Below the pieces are notes generated by a model, which saw nothing but the letters and a program-made list of their open reading frames with translations, did not search any database and was not told where the DNA came from. Source: Manis javanica (Eukaryota > Chordata > Mammalia > Pholidota > Manidae). From it: DNA of 64,000 nucleotides. Every line of letters starts with the position of its first letter. Position 1 is the stretch's first letter. The translations under genes and the position numbers were made by a program. The stretch spans positions 42,180,501 through 42,244,500 of the forward strand of contig NC_133163.1 of assembly GCF_040802235.1 (NCBI RefSeq), in the 5' to 3' direction. Below are positions 1-9,850 of this stretch, one piece after another.

Positions 1-489
1 CTTCCCAAGAGTAAGAGGGCTGCTAAAGGGGCAAGGATTTTACACAGAGCTTGCTGCTCAGGAGAAAGGACAGGTGGGCAAAATCGTCCTGGCATACTCA
101 GCTGAGCAGATTGGGAACTTTCAGAAGCTTCAGATGCTCTATATGCCAGGCTGGTGACATGCACTGAGGCACCCCACTGCCATATGCAGCCTGCAGATCC
201 TTCTTCCCATCTGGCATTGGTTGGCAAAACTGCTGTCCCTGCAATTGTGCCAGGCCAGCCAGAGGGTGGCTCCACCTATGGCAGCTACAGGGGTGTAACA
301 CAGGGGCTCCACCCTGCACAGTTGGCCCACTGGCCCTGGCAGTGGAGGCAGGCACTGCAGCTGGGAAGCAGGAAAGAGCTCTTTCCTCCTGGCAGGCATG
401 GGCACTGCTCACCTGTGACCCCTGCCATTGCCCCAGGTGCCAGACAGCTGCAGAGAGTAGAGAGTGCTGACTACACAAAGTTATTATTC

Positions 490-1319
490 CACAGTAATCA
501 CTACAAATATGAAACAGCAAAAGAACCTGGTTCAAAGAAAAATCCCACAAACACCAAAAAGAGGGCCAATGAAACTGAAATCACCAATCTTCCTGATAAA
601 GATTTCAAAATAAAAATCATAAACATGCTCACGGAGCCACAGAAAATATTCAAAACCTAGGGAGAACTTCAAGAAAGAGACAGAAACTTAAAAAAATAAC
701 AGTATCTGAAATGAAACATACAATGGAGGGATTTTAAGCAGATTAAATGGGATAGAGGAGATGGTAAATGAAATAGAAATTAGAGAACAGGAATACAAAG
801 AAGATGAGGTGCAGAGAGGATAAAGGATCTCTATGAATGAAAGAATATTCAGAGAACTGTGTAACCAATCCAAACAGAACAATATTCATATTATTAGGGG
901 ACCCAGAAGAAGAAGAAGAGAGAAAAAGAGATAGAAAGTGTCTTTGAGGAAATAATTGCTAAAACTTCCCCAGTCTGGGGAAGGAAATAGTATCTCAGAC
1001 CATGGAAGCCCACAGATCTCCCAACACAAGGAACCCAAGGAAGACAACACCAAAACATATAATAATTAAAATGGCAAAGATCAAGGAGAAGAAAAGAGTA
1101 TTAAAAGAAGCCAGAGAGAGAAAAAAGATGACATACAAAGGAAATCCCATCAGGCTGTCATTAGACTTCTCAGCAGAAACCTTACAGGACAGAAGGGAGT
1201 GGCATGATATATTTAATGCAATGAAGAGAAGGACCTCAAACCAAGAATACTCTACCCAACAAGACTATCATTTAAATTTGAAGCAGGGATTAAACAATTT
1301 CCAGATAAGCAAAAGTTGA
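490..1319 (+). pseudogene. LINE-1 ORF1 remnant (RNA-binding chaperone protein)
   Basis: ORF1p is the trimeric RNA-binding protein that packages LINE-1 RNA in the cytoplasm. Two stretches are still readable. The first (about 570-658) ends in NMLTEPQKIF, typical of the start of the ORF1 coiled coil. The second (1002-1319) contains HIIIKMAKIKEKKRVLKEAR followed by TYKGNPIRLSLDFSAETLQ and REWHDIF, which is the classic RRM/C-terminal-domain junction of ORF1p. Between them the frame is broken by several stops and indels, including in the coiled-coil region. The tail after REWHDIF differs from young LINE-1 and looks like the older L1M/HAL1 class. It cannot make a functional protein. Confidence 0.8.
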
Positions 1320-1666
1320 GGGAATTTACCTCCTATAAACCATCCTGAACTCTAGATGGAAGTGCTCCTAAGGCTAAATAGGAGAATAGAAAATAAAACC
1401 ACAGTAAAGGAAGTAGACCAACTAATTACTAAGCAAATACAAAATTAAATCAACTACCTCCAAAGTCAGTCAAGAGATACACAAAGAGTACAGAATATGA
1501 CACCCAATATATAAAGAGTGGAGGAGGAAGAAAAAGAAGAGATAAACAAAAAAGAAGATTTAGATTGTGTTTGAAATAGCATACATAATAAGTGAGTTAA
1601 GTTAGACTGTTAGATAGTAAAGAAGCTACCCTTGAACCTTTGGTACCCATGAATCTAAAGCCTGCA

Positions 1667-3675
1667 ATGGCAATAAGTACATATCTATTGATAATCACCC
1701 TAAATGTAAATGGTCTGAAGGCACCAATCAAAAGACATAGAGTTACAGAATGGATAAAAAAACAAGACCCATCTATAAGCTGCCTGCAAGAGATTCACTT
1801 CAAACCCAAAGACACACACAGACTAAAAGTGAAGGGATGGTAAAAGATATTTCATGCAAATAATAGGGAGAAAGAAAAGCAGGAATTGCAGTACTTGTAT
1901 CAGACAAAATAGACTTCAAAACAAAGAAAGTAATAAGAGACAAAGAGGGACATTATATAATGATAAAGGGGTCAATCCAACAAGAGGATATAACTATTAT
2001 AAATATCTATGCACCCAAAATAGGCACACCTACATGGGTGAAACAAATACTAACAGAATTAAAGGAGAAAACAGAATGTAATGCATTCATTTTAGGAGAC
2101 TTCAACACACCACTCACTCCAAAAGACAGATCAACCAGACAGAGAGTAAGTAAGGAGACAGAGGCACTGAACATTAGAACAGATGGACCTAACAGACACC
2201 TCCAGAATACTCCACCAAAAGCAGCAGGACACACATTCTTCTCAAGTGTACATGGAACATTTTCAAGAATAGATTATATACTAGGGCACAAAAAGAGCCT
2301 TAGTAAATTCAGAAGGATTGAATTTGTACCAATCAGCTTCACAGACAACAAAGGTATTAAACCAGAAATAAATTACACAAAGAAAATGAAAAAGCCCACA
2401 AACACATTGAGGTTTAACAACATGCTCCTAAATGATCAATGAATCAATGACCAAATAAAAACAGAGATCAAGCAGTATATGGAGACAAATGAAAACAATA
2501 ACTCAACACCACAAAATCTGTGGGATGCAGCAAAGACCATTCTAAGAGGGAAGTATCATGCAATATAGGCTTGCCTCAAGAACTAAGAATAATCCCAAAT
2601 GAACAGCCTAAATCACAATTAAGGAAACTAGAAAAATAAGAACAAATGAGGTACAAAGTCAGTGGAAGGAGGGACATAATAAAGATCAGAGCATAAATAA
2701 ATAAAATTGAGAAGAATCAAACAATAGAAAGAATCAATGAAACCAGGAGCTGGTTCTTTCAGAAAATAAACAAAATAGATAAACCCTTAGTCAGACTTAT
2801 CAAGAAAAAAAGAGTGTACACACTAAATAGAATCAGAAATGAGAAAGGAAAGCTCACTATGGCCACCACAGAAATAGAAAGACTTAGAGAATATTCTGAA
2901 AAATTACGTGCTAACAAACTGGATAACCTAGAAGAAATGGACAACTTTCTAGAAAAATACAACCTTCCAAGACTGAGCAAGTAAGAAACAGAAATCTGGA
3001 TAGACCAATTACCAGCAATGAAATTGAATCAATAATCAAAAAACTACCCAAGAACAAAACCCCTGGACAGATGGCTTCACTGCTGAATTTTATCAAACAC
3101 TTAGTGAAGACCTAATATTCATCTACCTTAAAGTTTTCCAAAAAGTAGAAAAGGAGAGTGTACTTCCAAACTCATTCTATGAGGACAGCATCACTCTAAT
3201 ACCAAAACCACACAAAGACACCACAAAAAAAGAAAGCTACAGACCAATATCTCTGATCAACATAGATGCAAAAATACTCAACAAATATTAGCAAACCAAA
3301 TTAAAAATGAATCAAAAAGATCATACATCATGGTCACATGGGATTTATTCCAGGGATGCAAGGATGGGACAATATTCAAAGATCCATCAACATCATCCAC
3401 TACATCAATAAAAAGGACAAAAATCACATGATGATCTCTATAGATGCTGAAAAAGCATTTGACAAAATTCAACATCCATTCATGATAAAAACTTGTCAAC
3501 AAAATGGGTATAGAGGGCAAGTACCTAAAAATACTAAAGGCCATGTATGACAAACCCACATCCAACATCATACTTAACAGTGAAAACCTGAAAGCTATTC
3601 CTCTAAGGTTGGGAACAAGACAAGGATGCCCACTCTCCCCACTTTTATTCAACATAGCACTGGAATCTCTGCTGG
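1667..3675 (+). pseudogene. LINE-1 ORF2 remnant: AP endonuclease plus partial reverse transcriptase
   Basis: ORF2p nicks target DNA and reverse-transcribes LINE-1 RNA. The endonuclease begins at about 1690 with ITLNVNGLKAPIKRHRV and SCLQEIHF (the N and E metal-site motifs). It continues after a frameshift with INIYAPK and AFILGDFNTPL at about 1995-2115, then RIDYILGHKKS at about 2265-2297. The finger/RT region is recognisable from about 2740, and [11 protein letters not shown] lies at about 3621-3653. The frame changes repeatedly and stops are numerous, so this is a fossil. The copy ends before the FADD box. Confidence 0.85.
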
Positions 3676-4150
3676 GGTTTGGAAGCCCAAGGCCAATGGC
3701 ACAGCCTCCCTTAGAGGACCACACTGTCATCCCTCTAAAGCCACTCCACTTCTTGGGGCACTGTCATCAAGCAGGACTTGAGTACCTCCCATGTCTGAGG
3801 ACCACCAACCTTTTCCCCTTCTAGTCTGAAGCAACTGTCTGTGTCCTCCTGCCTTCTCAAAGGAAGAACTAACAACTCCAGGCAGCTTCTCTTTCTGCAA
3901 ATAAAGGCAGTCCACCTGCTCCATTGGTCTGTTGAAGTGATTCTGAGATCTGCCTCATGTGATTATTGCCAAGGTTGAAAAGAACAAAGGAAACTTGTGA
4001 AAGCAACTGCCAAAGAGAAATTGCTAATAATGTGAATGAAGTGTTAAAGTGTGAATTAACTTTAATAATAAATAAATAATTTATTAATTTATATTAGTTA
4101 ATGTGCCTGCACATTCATCTCTCCAGGACAAGGCAGGGGTGGGAGTGGGA
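3676..4150. other. Unassigned sequence between LINE-1 break and MIR
   Basis: No gene or repeat family is recognised here. The first 250 bases are moderately GC-rich, and a possible AATAAA-like hexamer lies at about 3900. From 4040 the sequence is AT-rich (TTAATAATAAATAAATAATT). It may hold the partner sequence of the rearrangement that removed the 3' part of the upstream LINE-1. Confidence 0.4.
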
Positions 4151-4159
4151 GAAAGACAT

Positions 4160-4285
4160 TAATATTTATTGTTTACCTACTATGTGCCGGGCCTTAGTAA
4201 GATATTTAACTTACTTAACCATCACAGGAACACTACCAGGTAGAGAGGATGAGCCTCTTGTACAGAGAGAAAACTGAAGCTAAGA
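4160..4285 (-). repeat. MIR SINE fragment
   Basis: The stretch reads TACTATGTGCCGGGCCTTAG and then GAGAAAACTGAAGC, the well-known MIR core and 3' motifs in reverse orientation. MIR is an ancient tRNA-derived SINE, inactive in placental mammals. Confidence 0.75.
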
Positions 4286-4305
4286 AGATCTATGTATACA
4301 TAAAA

Positions 4306-4535
4306 CATAATAATAATAACAGCTAGCATTTATGATGCTTATTATATGTCAGCCACAGTTACAAGCTCTTTATAAACTCATTTAATATTCACAATAGTTC
4401 CACAAGTTACATACAATATTCTTATGTTAAAGATGAGAAAATTGAATCATAGAGTTTAAGAGACTCACCTAAGGTATGCAGCTAGAAAACGGTGAGGTCA
4501 GATTTGATCTGGATTCAAAGTCCATGCTCTAGACC
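4306..4535 (-). repeat. MIR SINE, near full length
   Basis: It starts with an AATAATAACAGCTAGCATTTATGATGC-like head (about 4308-4334), passes through ATGAGAAAATTGAATCATAG, and ends at TCTAGACCACTGCACTG. The order matches a reverse-orientation MIR of almost full length lying directly after another MIR. Confidence 0.8.
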
Positions 4536-5611
4536 ACTGCACTGTAAGGCTGAGGGAGAAGAAGAGAAGAGAGGAAGGGTGTCAGGAAGGGAGGGGACAA
4601 TGGAGACAGAGACAGACTCACACATGTCATAGATAAATTCTAAACTTTGAGCGTATTTGTTGAAATTACTTAAGATTTTCTGCAGAGGATTTAAATGCAT
4701 TTCCAAGGAAATGAGCCTCAAAAATAGTAGTGGCCTCTGTTCTGATTTCTTAGATAGTGAGTGCTGGGCCCTCAACCTTTCAGTCCTACTATCAGCTGAA
4801 AGGCAAGTTAACAAGGTCCATCATTACCTGAGGTTGGAAAAGAAACAAAGGCAGTGTCAACATTCGGAATGGGAATGTTAAGTACTCATGACTTGTTGGT
4901 TAAGTACTGAAAACAGCTTTCCTGAAAATGGAATATGAAGACTATGTTTTTTTCTACCCAGATGATAATGTTTATCACCTGGTAGGTCAGATGCCAAATG
5001 CTTTTAAACACAAATACTGTGCAATCGACATGGGGTCAACTCTTTGTAAATAGCACTGATGATTGTACAAGGCAACACTGACCCTTGGGTATTAAAGCTT
5101 AACCATTCTTGGCTCTTCAAGCAACCAAGTTACTCTTAGCTCAAGGAAGTAGGTACACTATATTAGTTTCTCAGAGGAAAAAACAAAAATCATTTTCCCT
5201 TCTTTCATTGGTAACTCCAAATAGGTGCTCAAAAAAATTAAGAGACTTGTTCTTGCCATGAAAGGAGGACTAAACCCCAGAGTTTCTGACACCTAGCTGC
5301 TAGTTAGAATAAAGAATACTAGATTCCATGGATTTTATTGTACTATCTCTTCCAAAATACAAAGGCTGATGTGGTATTTTAAAATGATTTTATGACTGAC
5401 TGTTTACCTTTGAATAGAATTTATGACCTGTGATCATATTTAGTTTTTAATGTTATTACTTGGTATAGTTATTTTAGCATCAGATACAAAGATACAAGAC
5501 TATTTTACAAATTACTTGGCATTTTAAAAAATTTACAACACAGTCAAGTTCTATATACTCAATTAGTGTAAATATCTAATTTGACTTGGTCAGATGACTG
5601 TAATAAATATT
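4536..5611. other. No recognisable gene or repeat
   Basis: AT-rich unique-looking sequence. Short open frames at 4515-4881 on both strands show no protein family signature and are treated as chance. Confidence 0.4.
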
Positions 5612-5616
5612 GTTCA

Positions 5617-6043
5617 TGTTAGGCTGGAGGAAGGAAAAACAAGGACATGCAAACAGAACAGAGAGATGCCATAGGGGGAGAACAGACCAGACCCCAAGGT
5701 CCATGCCTTATATGGATAGGGGACAGCTCTTCCTGAATTCCATCCTTCTGATGTGCCAACTAAGACCCGGATGTTAGCCTCCTCCCCCTTGGAAGGAAAA
5801 AAAAGTTTCTAGTTGTCTATTATGTCACCTTTAGCCAATCATACCTCTCCATGCCCCCTAGGATAGCTTGCCCACTCCTCCCCCTCCCAATCCCTTGTAA
5901 GCCCCCACCTCCCTGACCGGGTGTGACTTCCCCGGCCTGTGATAGCCAGACCACAGAACATCACCGGGAGTTGCGCTCAAATAAACTACCTGGCCCTTTG
6001 TTGCCTCTCTTCACCTGCTTATTTCAAATAAATTTGTCTTACA
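5617..6043 (+). mobile_element. Solo LTR of an endogenous retrovirus (427 bp)
   Basis: The element begins TGTTAGGCTGG and ends AATTTGTCTTACA, so it has the TG...CA ends of a retroviral LTR. It is flanked by a perfect 5-bp target duplication GTTCA (5612-5616 and 6044-6048). Inside are a CCAAT box (5835-5839), a C-rich U3/R segment (about 5870-5910) and polyadenylation hexamers AATAAA at 5980-5985 and 6027-6032. Size and layout fit a gammaretrovirus-like (class I) LTR. No internal retroviral genes flank it, so it is the product of LTR-LTR recombination. The family name is not known to me. Confidence 0.82.
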
Positions 6044-6049
6044 GTTCAG

Positions 6050-8250
6050 ATATCAAAGATTACTTGGAATCACAGATGCCCTGTGCTAAATATATTATAC
6101 ATACCATATATTATACATACAAACCAAATTTTTATGTCAAGTTATGATTTATTCAGAAAATTGACTTTGATTTACTAGGGAAATTGGCTGTGAGAAGTTG
6201 ACTACTATGAGGGAAGATTTTGTAAATCAAATAACTACTTTCAATCTTCATTTGTTTATATCTTTTCTCATTTTTTTCAGAATAGATTTGGGGCATGCTG
6301 ATGATTCACATTTTGTAAGTTTGAATTTTTATGTTTGGGTTTGTGAAAACTGGTTGACAGAGTAAGCAAAAACATATAAAAAGGTTTTAAAAAAATTCTC
6401 CTTCCCTCATCCTCAAAATAATTTCTATAAAGTTTTAATGATGTCTAAAATGACATTTGAAAGGTAAAAAAACTTATCACATGAACCAAAGAATGTGTGT
6501 CACTAGCAGAAATATTCATTCCATTGTTGATCAATTTATAATTGTGGACTTTCAGTTCAATTAAATAAAGTTTTTCCTAGATTAGAACATCTTCTTGTGT
6601 TTACTGTTACAGATGATTACAGAGACATTTGTAAATGTCTGCTGTTTTAAAATTTTCAGATCAATCTTAGAATCTTTATAATTTCTCTAAGAAAACATAG
6701 TCTATTGTGGGTGTATTTACATTATTTAGATTTTTTTCTGAATTTGCTGTTTGTATGAATGATGAGATCCAGTAAAATACATTTCTACCTACTCTGAAAA
6801 TTTCTGAAAACAAAGCAAAACCAGGAAGAAGGCAACAAATTATATAATAAGTAACATTAATTATGGTAAGGTAAGGTATAAACATTAATAGGAAAGACCC
6901 TGCCTTTAAAGTTTGTGCATATTCACATTCCTGTTACATTAGAAGGATTTTGCTTAAACTTCTTAATTTCTCTTTTACTGAATTTATATATTATTATGCT
7001 AAGAATTATGATGTTATTAAACACATAAGACATAATACAGGCACACTTGTTATATAGACACTTTAAACAAAGGCATATCTTGAATTAATATGATTAATCC
7101 ATTTTACCAGTGTGTCATGTATACATTTTGTAAGAAGTTTGCTACAGAAATAAAAATGAAAGTATCAAAAGTGTGCTGAAAATTGGGGTTGGGGGGATGG
7201 TGGAATGTAAAGGCATAATCCTTTCATTCTTGTTAAAGTTTTTCAATCTCCACAATTGCACTGGAGTTGCTTTTTCCTTTAAGTTCATTTTGACCTTTTT
7301 GTTCCTTTCACCCTTCCATCTTTCCTAGCCCAGAAAGCAGGTGTGGGAGGAAATTGGTTTCTCTATGAACTCTGCTCCCAGCTACAATCATCTCAGATTC
7401 ACTCCACTCTCACAATTCTGTGATAGGCTTTATGTCTGGATGAAAATCCTTAACACGTTGTGAAATTTAATACCGTATTTTCATATGTTCGAACCTAATT
7501 CATCTTAAAAAACAGTTTGCCTACTTCTTCCCTCTTAAGGACCCACACTTGACGTGGAAAATGCTTGAAGGCAGAATGGTGGGATAGGTTCATCAGAGGT
7601 TTCTGAGGGACCACTGATGTTAGCTTGTTTTTGTCCCCCTCCCCCAAACTTTATAAATGTAAAATCTGTCAGGAATGTCTTAAACTGGCTTTCGATTGTA
7701 AGGTGAATATAATAACCTCTAAGCTGATGAGCTGACCACCCCCCACACTCCCCTTTAGCTTCTGAGATGAAACTTTAACACCTGTTTTTCAGGAGGCTGT
7801 GACTGTAAACTATGAATAGAGGAAATCATCCCCACTGCATCCTGACTCCAGCCCAGTAGGTCTCTTGCCGAAGCAGAAGAATCGTATGTGAGGGGAGGGT
7901 GTTCACTGAGCACACACATTCCAGGACGTTCTAGACTCAGATGCCAAGTCTTTGGACTGTAGCTAAAACTTTCACGCGTCCAGATATTTACAGCTTGAAA
8001 GGCTTCCCTCCTGATGTTTCTGGCAGTAAAGGAGAAAATCATTTCTCCTCAGAGCATTTAGAATTGGTAAAATAAACATGCTGTGCGCAGCTGCGTCTCC
8101 CAAGCCTTTGGTGTGTTCACTGGGCGGATGGAGGGGCCGGACGTGGACTGCAAGATTAGAGGGCTTGATCACTCAGTCTTTGTGTCCACAATGCCTGGAT
8201 AATCACTCCACGTACCACTTGCGGGGCCTCATTTTTCTTTTCATTTCTTA
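6050..8250. other. AT-rich upstream intergenic region
   Basis: No coding region or clear repeat was identified. The sequence is AT-rich to about 7150 and becomes more balanced toward the CpG island. Around 7640-7760 there are C-rich runs. Distal promoter elements of the downstream gene could lie at 7700-8250, but no specific site can be supported. Confidence 0.4.
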
Positions 8251-8635
8251 AAAAGGACTTCGCGTCGTCTAGGCAAGTTGTGAGAACTAATTAACGCCTG
8301 GGAACGCTGGCGGATCAGCAGACTCCAGGTGGTGTAGACGCCAAGCATGGACCAAGCCCCCGGGGCGGCCCCCGGTGTCACCTCCTTTAGCGAGTGTTCA
8401 CCTCTCACATTAACAGCCCTTGATTCCTTTTGGATCTCTTCCAACCCCAGCCCTCCTCCCTGAGCCCCTGCCACCATCTCGCCTTCGTTTCTCCCACGCA
8501 CGCGGAGCGAACATCCCTCTGTCAGGTGGTGGTGGAGGATGTCTGCTCCTCGGGGAAGGGGTTAATGAGAGGAGTCGGCGGCCAGGTGGGGCGCCCACAC
8601 CAGCTCTCGGCACTCGGCCGCGGCGGGCGTCGGAG

Positions 8636-8641
8636 GTGAGG
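8636..8641 (+). other. Possible alternative splice donor in the 5' leader
   Basis: CGGAG|GTGAGG (GT at 8636-8637) is a near-perfect donor about 300 bases upstream of the coding start. If used, it would skip the CCG tract, the upstream AUG and the main AUG, giving a transcript with a different start. Usage is inferred only. Confidence 0.3.
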
Positions 8642-8725
8642 GGGCGCTGTTCGGGCAGCAGTGCTCCGGTGGCGGGCGGGAGAGCTGCCAGGCTGACGGA
8701 GAGGCCGGCCCGAGTGGGGGCCGCT

Positions 8726-8761
<36 letters not shown>
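8726..8761 (+). repeat. (CCG)12 trinucleotide tract in the 5' leader
   Basis: Twelve uninterrupted CCG units lie upstream of the coding start, inside the CpG island. Tracts of this kind in 5' leaders are often length-polymorphic and form structured RNA. The tract is followed within 6 bases by the TGATG stop/start overlap at 8765-8769. Confidence 0.97.
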
Positions 8762-8762
<1 letters not shown>

Positions 8763-8766
8763 TGTG

Positions 8767-9035
8767 ATGCGGAGCCGGTGCTGCGCGGGGCGGTGGAGTC
8801 AGAGCCCGGGCGCGGGAGCACGAGCTGCAACATCCGCACCGGTGGCGGCGGCGGCGGCACCTGTTTCAGCCCCCGAGCCCCAGGCTGCGTTCTCCGCCCC
8901 GGAGCGCCCGGGGCTGCCGCCCCGCCCTCTCTATGGATGTCAAGGAGGCCCCCAATGGGGTGGCCACCATCGAGGACCGCATCCTGCGGATCACCGGCTA
9001 CTATGGCTATTATCCGGGTTACTCCAGCCAGAAAA
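8767..9035 (+). other. Upstream AUG with long open frame overlapping the main start
   Basis: The first ATG after the CCG tract is at 8767. It has G at -3 but C at +4, a moderate initiation context. Its frame stays open through the whole exon (89 codons plus 2 nt) and crosses the main start at 8933 in a different frame. The only stop (9037-9039) is in the intron, so the frame would continue into exon 2 after splicing. The encoded residues are Ala/Pro/Gly/Arg-rich, which is typical of chance frames in GC-rich DNA. It is best read as a regulatory upstream ORF rather than the protein itself, but it cannot be excluded as an alternative N-terminus. Confidence 0.45.
8933..9035 (+). CDS. First coding exon of an unrecognised gene (34 codons, partial)
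   Basis: The exon opens at ATG 8933 and encodes MDVKEAPNGVATIEDR, then ILRITGYYGYYPGYSSQK, before a donor site AAAA|GTAAGA with GT at 9036-9037. The intron begins in phase 1. This start is chosen because an in-frame TGA sits at 8765-8767 and no other in-frame ATG lies between. Context at the start is weak (T at -3, G at +4). The peptide has a polar head and a Tyr/Gly-rich segment (GYYGYYPGY) and no signal peptide or membrane helix. Unlike neighbouring GC-driven frames its composition is balanced, which supports real coding. I have the impression of a conserved vertebrate N-terminus but cannot name the gene. Remaining exons are not found in the 55 kb to the right, so intron 1 is likely very long. 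Confidence 0.7.
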
Positions 9036-9041
9036 GTAAGA
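9036..9041 (+). other. Splice donor of exon 1
   Basis: AAAA|GTAAGA matches the mammalian 5' splice-site consensus from +1 to +6 apart from A at -1. It ends the open coding frame at a phase-1 boundary. Confidence 0.7.
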
Positions 9042-9850
9042 CGCCGCGGGGCTGCCTTGCTCTTGGCGCCGAAAGGGTGGGATGCGGGAGGTGCGCGGTC
9101 CGGACACCTGCAGCCCTGCCTGCGCCGCTAACGCCACTCTCTCGGCGGCGGGGCTACCCGGGCCAAAAGTATGTCCGCTGTCCTAGGTGCTGAACCATGA
9201 GAAGGAACGGGGACCCGGGCAGCTTGCATCTGGGAGTTTGGAAACAGTCGCAGATTTGGGGGCAGAAGAGCAGAGCGGACCCGGGGAGCGCTCCTTGTGA
9301 TCGTGGCCGTCTCACATCTGGCTTATTTACGACCGGAGGAGGCTAACATGGCTGTTCGCTTAGCGGAAAGTCAGCCTGTGGAGCCGCACTCCCTCAAAAT
9401 CCCTACTGGGTGCCAGGCTGCTGGCTGGGCGCTGGGGACGCAGGCTGGTAGGCTCTGGGGTGGGGCCGGAGGGGGCAACCCACCCAGACCTGGGTCCCGG
9501 TGCCGGCTGGGTCAGCTTGTTCACTCCGGGCTGTTGAGACGTTGCCAGCGCGGGAATTACTCCGGTCAAAACGTCTGAGAGGTTCTCCGTCCTCAGTAGA
9601 GAGAGAGAACCTGCTCAGGTCTACGAGTCCCGGAGCTCGGGGCCAGAGACCCGCACAAACGCCTGGGGGTAAGGTGTACGGGAGGGAGAGGCGCGACAGG
9701 GCCAGGCACCCCCGCTGCCCGCCGCCCGTCGCGACTACCTCCGGGGCTGAGCAGGCTTTTCTGTTCAATACCGGCTTCTCTCGGCTAAGCGAGGTCATGC
9801 GGCGCGGATGCTTTCACGTTTCTGGAGCAGTTTTGCCGGGAGGGCGATGA

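Larger units (their letters stand above)
1..3675 (+). mobile_element. Old LINE-1, 5' two thirds (5'UTR, ORF1, endonuclease, partial RT)
   Basis: This is a decayed LINE-1 retrotransposon in sense orientation. From about 1 to 480 the sequence is GC-richer and fits a 5'UTR; from 500 ORF1 remnants follow, then an A-rich inter-ORF spacer (1320-1640), then ORF2 with the endonuclease domain and the first half of the reverse transcriptase. Similarity stops abruptly near 3675, just after the RT motif [11 protein letters not shown]. Everything that should follow (the FADD catalytic box, the C-terminal domain, the 3'UTR and poly(A)) is missing. Most LINE-1 copies lose the 5' end, so a copy keeping its 5' side and lacking the 3' side implies a later deletion or rearrangement at the right edge. 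Many stops and frameshifts and the ORF1 type suggest an old (L1M-like) subfamily. The assignment to LINE-1 is firm; the subfamily is a guess. Confidence 0.9.
8255..9850. promoter_or_regulatory. CpG island promoter
   Basis: CpG dinucleotides are dense here and almost absent in the surrounding 60 kb. The core (about 8560-9200) is strongly GC-rich. GC boxes are visible: GGGGCGG at 8787-8793 and CCGCCCCGCCC at 8917-8927. There is no TATA box at a sensible distance, which fits a dispersed-start housekeeping or developmental promoter. The island covers the 5' leader, the first coding exon and the start of intron 1. The transcription start cannot be fixed from sequence alone. Confidence 0.88.

Noticed and set aside
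8410..8860. Several long open frames on both strands in the CpG island (Pro- and Arg-rich)
   Set aside because: Stop codons are rare in GC-rich DNA; runs of Pro/Arg come from the CCG tract and its complement.
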